From the NCBI RefSeq assembly GCF_029931775.1, contig NC_079318.1:26178159-26242158 (forward strand): a stretch of 64,000 nucleotides of DNA, in the 5' to 3' direction. Origin of the DNA: Euleptes europaea. Taxonomy: Eukaryota; Chordata; Lepidosauria; Squamata; Sphaerodactylidae. The notes under the pieces were generated by a model that was not told where the DNA came from, did no database searches, and saw only the letters and a list, made by a program, of their open reading frames with translations. Within the stretch, counting starts at the first letter, position 1. Each line of letters starts with the position of its first letter. Shown piece by piece: positions 27,270 to 37,300 of this stretch. Position numbers and translations under genes: made by a program.

Positions 27270-27565
27270 AAGAAGAGTTGGTTTTTATATGCTGACTTTC
27301 TCTACCACTTAAGGAAGAATCAAACTGGCTTACAATCACCTTCCCTTCCCTTCCCCACAACAGACACCCTATGAGGTAGGCGGGGCTGAGAGAGCTCAAA
27401 GGCGGGTGACTAGCCCAAGGTCACCCAGCTGGCTTCATGTGTAGGAGTGGGGAAACCAACCCGGCTCATCAGATTAGCGTCTGCCGCTCATGTGGAGGAG
27501 TGGGGAATCAAACCCGGTTCTCCAGATTAGAGTCCACCGCTCTTAACTATTACACCATGCTAATT
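27270..27565 (-). mobile_element. tRNA-derived SINE (bipartite lizard type)
   Basis: On the minus strand: TGGTGTAATAGTTAAGAGCG, GGACTCTAATCTGGAGAACC, GGTTTGATTCCCCACTCCTC, a second similar block GGTTGGTTTCCCCACTCCTA, then TGGGTGACCTTGGGCTAGTC. The tail is AAAACCAACTCTTCTTCT. The repeated head block suggests a dimeric tRNA-like head. Confidence 0.82.
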
Positions 27566-28519
27566 TAATATGCAGCCAATAACTAAATTTCTGTGCAGAA
27601 TCTAAGCATATTTCTTCGAAGCAGAATATGTTGTTACATGTCCTAGGTATCATTTCTGACGATAGTGCTTCTGTTGTAGAGGGGCTGCATATTCCCAGCA
27701 ATAATGAACAATAGTATCTTGCTGCAAGAAAAACAACATTTTCCTTTCCCTCCCTGCTACTAGAGCCATTATGAACATTGTATGTACTTTGTGAGATTGG
27801 ATAGCTGTTATAAGCACCCCTCTACTGTTTGTATAATACCTTTTAATTGTGTGAATTTTTCTCTTTAGAGATTGAACATTCTCCTGCTATACCATTTCAA
27901 TGCAAGGAGTACCAACCCTCCTGTTAAGGAAGTAAATGATGAAATGAACCTCTTTAATGGCCTTTACACTTTTAACAAACATTTTAAAGCTTTATGTACT
28001 CTAGTCACACAGTTCTTGGGAAAATTATTATTGAAAAGAAAATTGCCCTTGTGTTTCATTAAACTGACAGAAAGTAAAATGTATTAAAACTCAACAGCAT
28101 ATCTTAATTTCTATGCTCAGCCCCAAAAGGATCATACAAATTATAATGGTGCAGTAGGTGTATCTTTTATGCAATCACTGTACGTGTTTATAGTATGCAA
28201 AGGGATATTTTATCATGAAAAGCAGCAACGTTGGCATGCACAAAGTCCTGTTCCATCCTGCATACTTGCACTGGAAAGGTTAGCTACTAAACAAATGTAG
28301 CTTTCTGAGTTCCTGTTGTGGAGCATTCTGAGGAGTGGCCATGAAGGAAGTCTGCAATAAGCATCCTTTCTGAGCAGCATCCCCACAGGCAACAGCTCAG
28401 GAATATCAGCCAATGAGGTAAGAAAGATTCCGGCCCATTCTGCCCAACTCTTTTTGATCAAAGGAAAGGGCAGATTCTTGACGGGAACACAGTATACGCA
28501 TTAGGGTTCTAGATCAATC

Positions 28520-28714
28520 ATGGAAAGAAGACCGGTGCGCTCACCTGAGTGGCAAACTAAACGTTTCTGGGTGCTGATTATCTTTCTGCTGGCCTTTCTG
28601 CTCAGATTTATGATACGTTTGCTATTTTATGGCCTGGATATAAGCCCAATGGCTCTCATGAGGAACAGACATGCAGCACCAGACAACTGGATCCATGAGC
28701 AACCAAATGGCTGA
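28520..28714 (+). CDS. Candidate small single-pass membrane protein (64 aa), hypothetical
   Basis: I do not recognise this protein. The frame begins in a strong initiation context (ATCATGG, A at -3, G at +4). Residues 1-14 are basic and polar (MERRPVRSPEWQTK), about residues 16-37 are strongly hydrophobic (FWVLIIFLLAFLLRFMIRLL), and the rest is a short hydrophilic tail ending HEQPNG. That is the layout of a small integral membrane protein. An AATAAA lies about 160 bp downstream. The surrounding sequence is not an obvious repeat. There is no splice or homology evidence; a chance frame of 65 codons is quite possible. It would be a single-exon gene, or the last exon of a plus-strand gene between RBM34 and ARID4B. 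Confidence 0.3.
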   Translation: MERRPVRSPEWQTKRFWVLIIFLLAFLLRFMIRLLFYGLDISPMALMRNRHAAPDNWIHEQPNG

Positions 28715-28873
28715 AGCACCAGATACCTCCAATTTGGAAGAAACTAGCCAAGATGTACTGATCCAAAGCAACTTTGATATATAAAATGTATGCTCAAAGC
28801 TGTTCTTGTCCTGCCTCTTCATTGGTCTGCATGACTTTTTTCTCTATTGATACTGATCCAAAGCAACTTTGAT

Positions 28874-28879
28874 AATAAA
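28874..28879 (+). promoter_or_regulatory. Possible polyadenylation signal after the small ORF
   Basis: AATAAA occurs in GATAATAAAATGTAAATG, about 160 bp past the stop of the candidate ORF. It lies in the second of two copies of ACTGATCCAAAGCAACTTTG (near 28758 and 28851). Presence of the hexamer alone is weak evidence. Confidence 0.25.
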
Positions 28880-29534
28880 ATGTAAATGTATTCGCATTAG
28901 CATTTCAAAGTAAGGAAAAAATCCATACACGGGAAGGCCCACTTAGGCAGCACGTGAGCAGCTCCAACTCATGTCCCTGTGCTGGAATGAAATTCAGTTT
29001 TCATTGATTTGAATCATTTCAATGATTCAACCAGTAAAATATTAGGCATCAGTTAATACTTTCTTTTAAAGTGTTAAAACATGTTAAGCGGCTAGCTCAA
29101 TCGAAATGGGTAAACGCGTGTCAGTTACCCTGGCATCAAGAAGCCCACCCACACCAGTTGCGTCCCTAGCTGTCTTGCAAGGACACCGAGCGGCATGAAT
29201 CTCCTCCCTCAAGTTCTCACTTCAGTTTGGAGAAGATGACAAACAGCAAGAGTCTTTCCCACTTACCTGTAACTGTTGTTCACCTAGTGGTCTTTGGTTG
29301 TTGTTGGTTTTTAAATAAACCAGAGGTTGACTAGTAAGCCAAGTGGAACATTCTTTTTGACGCCAATGAGACTTAAGTATGCCTAGAATAAATTGACTTG
29401 AATGTGGTTCAGAAAGTATATTTATATGGCAATTTGTCCAAATGTAACAATTGCTGTTATAACATTTACATTAGCTATGCTGGATCTATAGCTGGCACTT
29501 TCTAAATATCTTAATTACAGTGTTAGAAACGAAA

Positions 29535-31184
29535 TCCAGTATTCACAAACTATGGCATTTTATTTCAGAGGCCTTTGCTTACATTTGTACAATATATTAC
29601 ATAATTCCATTGTCTGCAGAACCTAATATATATTTTATAGCTTCTCTCTATATGCCTTTCCTTCAATGTTTGTCAACAATGTTTTTTTACAGTCCTGTAC
29701 ATATCTGAATAGCTTGAAACCATTTTCAATAAAATCAGTTACCTTAAGCACACACCACTAAGACTGAAAATGCTTTTCTTAGAAAAGTCAAATGTAAAGG
29801 TTCTGACACTCTAGCATCTACCAACAGAAGGTTTGAAATTCTTACATGTTGTATTGCCAGAAAAAAGAAAATAAAAACATGCCTGCCTCCATAAGCCCCA
29901 GCCAAAAGAAGTACACAGAACTACAATTAAAACAGTAAAACAATCTGTACAATAAAGTACTGTGTATTAACAGTGCCAGGTATTAAATATCTTGAATGAA
30001 CACTTTCGCCATATACAAATGTCTTACAAAGGTGTGTAATTAAATACAAGTGCCAAACAAGAGAGGACTTGGGATTCATACAACATAAAATCAATAGAAG
30101 TGGAAACAGTTGATTTGATTTTGGATTTTGTACAAGGCATTTAAAAAAACAAAAAACAAAAAAACCTAGTCATATCTACCACTCAGTTAGCTATTTATAT
30201 TATAAACAACTATCCCTTTGTGGCAATGTTCTCAGCAACCATGAATTATATTAATGCAGTTTACTCCTTGAAGACCTCTCGGTTGTAGCTCATAATAAAA
30301 TAAGCATTACAAATGAAACATTTTTTGCTTTAACAGAAAAGAAACTTACAAGAAAAACACAAAAATATAAGTGTTATAATTCATTATGAATAAATATACA
30401 CTTTAAACTGGCTAGATACAATCTTTTTACATTAAGATTTTAATACAGTTTGTTAGCCATTTTCTTCACTTTTCACAATGCATTTTTATCAAAATTAAAA
30501 AAAATACTGATTCATAGAAAAATGGCAAAGTACAGTAGTTTCATTCCAATGTGTGGGTTATTTAAAACCCACAGTAACCTATTAGCCTAATTCAAACCTG
30601 TAAACATTAGTCAGCTTTTTAAACAGAATCCTTATATTTGGTTATCAGGTCTGATGAAAAAAATCCTATTAACGGCAGGTTTGGAATTAAATTGCGTGTG
30701 CTTGACTCGTACAGCTATAGCCACGGTAAGGTAACTTGGTTAAAAAACAATTAGTTGTAAAAATGAAAATAGGTTCATTTTTCCTAAATAATGGAAAAAT
30801 ATCAAATGCTCCAGATTCAACAAAATACCAGGGACTATGTGAACAGTAAGTCATTTTTAATACACCAATTAGGCCTATCCAACAACTGTATGCTTTCTGT
30901 GTTTTTATTCTACAGGCAGGGAACAGCCCCCCTTTGCCACAATGGAAGGCCTCCAACTCACTCAACATACAATTCCCAGACAAGTTGGAAACAATTATTG
31001 CTTGAGGAAAAGCAGTTTGTTGTACTTTTTTTCTTCTTAAAAAGTGCACTTAAGTGCAAAGTTAGCTTGTCAAGAAATTTTTTTAAATACAAAATAGTGC
31101 TTGTCTGAAGTTTGTGCCACTGTGCAGTATAAAAAGTGGCTCTCAGCAGCCATTAAGTGCAAAGTGCTTGGGCAAGTCTTGCTG
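29535..31184 (-). other. ARID4B: ARID4B 3' UTR
   Basis: A+T-rich, repeat-free sequence between the ARID4B stop (31185) and a minus-strand AATAAA at 29559-29564, about 1.65 kb, similar to my recollection of the mammalian 3' UTR length. Absence of SINEs and LINEs across this length, unlike every neighbouring stretch, supports a constrained untranslated region. Confidence 0.65.
29559..29564 (-). promoter_or_regulatory. ARID4B: ARID4B polyadenylation signal (AATAAA)
   Basis: TTTATT on the plus strand reads AATAAA on the minus strand, about 1.62 kb after the stop codon. It is the most plausible distal signal before intergenic repeats resume; other A+T-rich hexamers are nearby, so the exact site is uncertain. 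Confidence 0.45.
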
Positions 31185-31315
31185 TCACCTGCACTCGACT
31201 GACATTCCGTTTTGTGATGAACTGGACATGGGTGGATCTGCTAAACTTAACATAACGGCTGCTGTAATGGAACTGGAGGAAGGTGAGGAAGAGGATGACG
31301 ATATGGTAGCAGCAC
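31185..31315 (-). CDS. ARID4B: ARID4B last coding exon
   Basis: 131 nt after the acceptor ATCTTACAG. It encodes a serine run ([15 protein letters not shown]), [14 protein letters not shown] and the conserved end NGMSVECR, with TGA at 31185-31187. The first two bases complete a Ser codon from the previous exon. Confidence 0.95.
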
Positions 31316-34300
31316 CTGTAAGATAAAAGAGCCACAATTACTCAAAGTTGCTACTGAAATGAAATAAAATCTGGGACATGCATTTATCTGTGTCCCAGGT
31401 TGCCGCTTCAGCGTGACACCCCGGGTCTTTCTGGCCACTTTCAACATACCCGGGCTGACCAGGGACTACCTCTCCTTCCTGACACCTTCCCTGAAGCTCG
31501 TTGGGGAGGGGTTGAGCCGAGAGGTCACCGCGGGAGGCAGCACTGCCACCAGACTCAAAGCCAGGCATCATCCAAGGACACTGCCAACAACACTGCTTTG
31601 CAAAGCGGCACTCAGAAAGGGCGCGGGAGCAAGGCCATGCCAACCAGAGTTGCTCCATGCCACCCTGCACCACCAAACGGTTGACAGGCAGCCGTGCAAG
31701 AGCAGGGCTACAACGGGCCAGAAGGCCCTTATGGGGGAGGCACATGGAAGGGAGGAGCTGAGAAAGGACTCCCTACAGCAGGTCCCTACATAGCTTCCCA
31801 GGGAAGGAGCCTGGGAGGGGCTAAGGAGGCCCAGGGGTATAAAGGCAGCAGTGAGTGGAGGCCGTGGTGGATTGTTCCTGGTTGCCTTGAGCTCGGATGG
31901 ACGGGAAACCTGGCAGCCACCGAGGGGGAAGGCAGTTCCAACTCGCCCTCCGACAGGGCTGAGGAGGCTTTGCTCAGCCAACTCAGCGGGGACGAGAAGG
32001 ACACGGGCAATTCTTGCGGGTTCCCACCTTCAAAATTAGTATTTTGCAATCAGCTTCAAAGTACTGTCTCTTCATGTATAGTAATCTATAAAAGCAATTA
32101 TAAGGATACTGAGTGTTGCCTTACTCAACACGAATGGAGACAGGGCTTCTTTGAATGGGATGAGTTCACAGAACTGATTTTTAGGGCCTCTCTCCAGCTT
32201 CCCCACCAGAAAAGCCACTATTGAGGTCCTGGGCACCTTCCAGAAAAGTATGGAGGTTGCAGCAAGGCTTAGCAAGATTTGTTCTCTTCCCTCTTATGCA
32301 AGCAGGCCCTGAATTCAGAGAGCTCACTGAATTGGCGACAGGAAGAAAAAATATTTGTGCCATTTCCCCCTTTTACTTCTGTTCTGGAAGGTCCCCAACT
32401 CTAAGCAGTAGCTTGGGTGAGGGAGGCTAATTGGAATCCTAGAGAAAAGAGAAGGTGGTGGAGATCTATTTGTGCAAACTTGCTCTTTTTAACAAAGCAT
32501 TTATTTACTTAAAATTTATATCCTGTTCTTTGCTGAGTTCAGAGTAGGTTAACAACAAACCCTATACATTAAAAAAAACAAAGAATAAAAATAATTAAAG
32601 TAACAGTTAAATCAACCCATACAGCCACAACGTCTGGGAGACACATTACAAACCCACTGATCCCTATATGCCTTTGGGGAAAGTATTTCAGGGTGTGTGA
32701 AGAACAGCCACACAGGACTTTCTCTGTTTGGCTTCGAGCCCAAGTCCAGTAACACTGCTTGATGTACAATGAGATGTAAGAGTGAAGGCAAGGCCACCCT
32801 GCCCCGTTTCTAACCATACAGCATACGAGAGATTCAGAGTTGTCTTTTGGGACCGGGATCACATTGGATGGGCTGCAGTGTAGCACACTACTGAGACACT
32901 GAGAAGTAGCAATTTTCGTCCTCTGATGGGGGTCTGTGAAGCAAACCAGACTATGGTGGCATGTGCTATCGCTAGGGATGAAGTAACGTTTTCCATGATA
33001 TCCAAGTCTTTCTCCATGTATGATGGCCCAAGTATTACTATAAAATTTACAGTGTTTGGGGGGGGGGCATCTGTCTTCCAGGAACAGAGTTACTTGAAAC
33101 TTGTTATTATTGTCTAGATATGTACTAGATATATTTGTTTTAGCAACACCTGTACCATCACTACTTTGACCAAGTGGTTGCATCTATCTTTTTTATGGGC
33201 CTGTTGGGTTCTTTCTTCCACTCAGCATGCAGAACAACTCTTGCCCTTTTCTTTTAGTATACTGTCTCCAGAGAAGGGACAAGTGTGTGGATCAAACTAG
33301 ATGCAACAATGGGAGATTTGAGAACAGATACGCTACTGCTTTTTAAAACAGCAACAATAACTGCAGGAGGGGCAGTTTAGATTATGGCTGTGTGTGGATG
33401 TGTGTCACTTTATCCTTTCGATATGATGAAAATGATGCAGGAGAACAGGCTAACTCCCACTCCCCTACCTGAACATGGGGAGGGACTGTGGCTCAGCGGA
33501 AGAGCTGCTTTGCCTGCAGATAGTTCCAGGTCAATCCCTGGCATCTCTAGTGAAAAAGATCAGGCAGTAGCTGATGTGAAAGACCCCGAGGCCCTGGACA
33601 GCTTCTGCCAGTCAGAGTAAATAATAAAGACCTTGAAGAACATGGATCTTATTCAGTATAAAGTGGCTTCGTATGTGGATCTCCTGCAACCACTATTGGT
33701 ATCATAACTAATTTGACACTGAGCTTTGTAAGGAGGAAATGTCCTTCCTGAATTTTTCACATTGCACAAGTATTATATATACTGGCAGCTAGTGAGTATG
33801 AGAAAAACAAATATCATGTCACAAAGGGGAAATGAATGTATCAGTATTTAAAGGGTAACCAACATGCCTAATTCTAAGAAAAAAATGTTTGGAAACTAAG
33901 TCCAACAGATGTAGTCGTTTTTATCCAAGTCTTACTTTCAATGTATGCTCCTTCATAGATGCTCTGAGCATCTAAAGGTATTACTTTAGAAACTACAGAG
34001 CCTTGGCTACTTACCGTGAAGGCTTCTTCTGCTCAGAGGGACGAAGGGCATCTTCATTATGGGTGTTTCCTTTTCCTCTTATCTCGGGAGGCAGGAACCA
34101 AATATTTAAATTTTTCTGACCTCTGAGGGTAAACGCCCCCTTGTGATCAGTTAAAGACTTTCCGAGCCTTATATATTTAAGATAGACTGAAGAAACATGT
34201 TAGTTATAATTCTATACAAGAAATAAGTTCCTAATAAACATTAACGATGAACCTTTAGGATAACTATAAGTCATGAACCAACAAACAGCGTTTAACTTGA

Positions 34301-37300
34301 ATTGAATGTCAACTGGAAGTTAGATGTAACCATGATTACCTGTAATTTTATTTTATTTGTTTTATTTATATTTTACTGACGTCTGGGCGGGCAAGATGCC
34401 CTTCGTCCCTCTGAGCAGAAGAAGCCTTCACGGTAAGTAGCCAAGGCTCTTTCTCGCTCAGAGGGAGAAGGGCATCTTCATTATGGGACATACAAGAGCT
34501 GTCCCCCGCCCTTGGGAGGGTTAGACGTCCTGAAGTATACTTTGCAGTACTCGTCTGCCTAAGGCGGCATCTGCTGACAAGTATAAATCTAATTTGTAGT
34601 GTCTCACAAATGTGGACACCGAGGACCAAGTTGCGGCCTTACATATCTCTTCCATAAAGCACGGCAGTCGAAGGCTGCTGAAGTAGCCGCACTTCTTCCC
34701 AAGTGGGCAGTAACGCCCGCAGGAGCAGGTAGGTTACTTATTCTATAAGCCTGTGTTATGTATAAGGTGATGGTCCTACTAATGGATGCCTTGGACATAT
34801 GCTTGCCCTTGTCAGGTGGTGAGATATGAACGAATAAGGAGTCAGAGTTCCTAATAATTTTAGTAAGATAAATGTAAACAGGTAGTGCCCTTCTTAGGTC
34901 TAGCTAGTGCCAGGCCTTCTCCTTAGGATTCTTGGGGTTAGTGCAGAAGATGTAAGCACTATGTCCTGCTCCCTGTGAAACTTGCAGCTACATTTTGTCC
35001 TATCTCAGTGATTGGTTCGAATGGTAGTTGTGTGAGTGCTGTCAAAGCTGTGTGCAGGCTCTAGTTGTGAACCTGTTGCTAACAGGAGGAGCTAAATAAC
35101 TGACGCCCCTTAAAAAGGCTTTTATGTGATGGTGTTTGGTTAAGCGGTATCCAGATACCTTGGGTACTATGGTAGCTATAGATGCCAGTTGCCTTTGTAG
35201 AGTGCAGGTAGCTAGCCCTAAGCTCTGTCCCTCCTGATGGCTTCCTTGTTGTCAATATGGTAGTGACGGCCACCGGGCTATAACCTAGGGCTATAAGTCA
35301 TCTCCTTTCAGTGCCCATGCGGTCAGTTTGTACCACCCTGGATTGGGATGGGATATTGGGCCTTGTAGAGGGAGATCTTGTCTGTCTGGAAGTCTCCAAT
35401 GATTCTGTATGGACATCTGAATTATAGATGGGAACCACGGTCGTCGCAGCCAATATGGAGCTATGAATCTGACTGATGCTTTTTGAAGTCGTACCTTTCT
35501 CAATACCCTTGGAGGGAGGGGGGAAACCCGTACAGTAGGTCGTGTGGCCCTGGTGACATTAAGAGGTCCATTTGTTCCACCCCCTGTTGACGGTACATGG
35601 AATAGTACCTTGGCAGCTGGTGGATGATGCTGGATGCAAACAGATGAATCTGTGGCGTGCCGAATCTCTGAGTAATAAGTTGAAAGACCTCTGGATGTAG
35701 AGACCATTCTGCCTCGCTGATGTCCTGTCTGCTGAGCCAGTCTGCTTGTATGTTGACTGTGCCCTGAATATGTTCCGCTGATTTTGATGAGAGGTTGGAC
35801 TCGGCCCAAGGAAAAATGTAGTCGCTTCTGAGGATCGTCCTGATTTCTAGGGCACTGATGTGAAGATTCTGTTCTTGATGGTCCATGTTGCTTGAGCCAT
35901 TGTCCCTTGAGTGTGGCTTCCCAACCTGATAGACACGCGTCCGTGAAGATTTGAATTGGTGTTGGACGGAGATACCAACTTCCTTTCGTCAAATTCTGAG
36001 ACTGAAACCATCATACTAGTCTTGATCTGACTTCCTCGGTCAGGATGAGATTTCTATCACTTCTTCCTTGGTATGTCTCTTTGGTACGGCCTTAAGAACC
36101 ATTGAAGAGGTCTTGCTCGTAAGCGTGCCCCTTGAACTGCGGGAATGCATGCAGACATGTGACCCTTCAGTTTGGTCAGGGACATTAGAGAAGGCAACCG
36201 GGAATTAATCGCTTTCTTTGCTAGAGATGAAATGTTGTGGATTTTTGTCCACTGGAAGGTATAAGGAGTTTGTCAGTCTATGTCCATCCCCCATCCCTCT
36301 CTATCGTTGGGATGGAACTAAGTGGGTCTTTCTGAAGTTGATTATGACCCGTGTTCTGTTAACCTCTTCAGAACTCTCTCTGAATGATCTATGCTCTGCT
36401 AGTTTGAGCTTGCGCAAATCAGAATGTCGTCTGAGAAGGGTGCATTCTCACGCCCTCCTTGCGCAGAGATGTGACTGGTGTGTCCAGAACTTTGGTGAAT
36501 ACTCGAGGAGGGGCGATGATAACCCGAATCGTAAGGCCCTGAATTGGAAGAGGTGTCCCTTGTACGGGAACCGAAGGAAACAACAATGTGCCGGGTGTAT
36601 TAGAATGTAAGAAAATGCTTTTCCCTGAGGACCTGTGTGACTGACTTTAGTGTCTCCATCCTGAAGCGCTTTAATGGGATAATCTGTTCAGAAACGTGAG
36701 GTCTAGGATGGCTTTCCATCCGCCGCCTTTGTTGGGAACAGTAAAGAATACTGAATAGACTCCCAATGTATGCTCTAATGGTGAGACTGGCTCCATCGCC
36801 TTGATGTCTAAGAGGCCTCTGAAGTTCTATGGATTTTTTTTTTTTTTTTTTGGGGGGGGGGAATGTTGGAGATATTACTAGTCGATGTGAAGGAGTGTAA
36901 GAAAAACTCTATCTGATAGCCTTGTGAGATAATATTTGTGACCCAGAGGCCTGGTTGGGAGGTGACCACTGACGGTGTAATAGGCTGAGCCTGCCTTCCA
37001 CTGACTGGTGGCTGGCGTCACTGTTTGGTTGGGCGGTCGGGTTTATCCCCTTTATTGCCCTGGAAGGTGGAGGATTTTGGAGATTTATTGAATCGTCCTC
37101 CTTTACTAAAGGAGCTGCGATTCTGGTTCCGGTGGTTTCTAGGTTGATCAGGTCTGTATCTTTGAAGTATGTGGTATGCACGAAAGGACATAGAGGGAGT
37201 GATCCCTTGGATTCCTTGCGTAGAAACTTGTCTTTGGTCTCCACTGATATGGGGACCAAATTGTCTCCAAGCAAGGTCTTTCCCTGATACAGGAAGCCCA

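Larger units (their letters stand above)
22781..29540. other. Intergenic region between RBM34 and ARID4B
   Basis: About 6.8 kb between the RBM34 promoter and the ARID4B 3' end. It contains a twice-interrupted Sauria SINE, MITEs, a decayed Ty3/gypsy fossil, SINEs and one small candidate ORF (28520-28714). The stretches 24520-25150, 27570-28500 and 28890-29535 show nothing I can assign. Confidence 0.65.
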
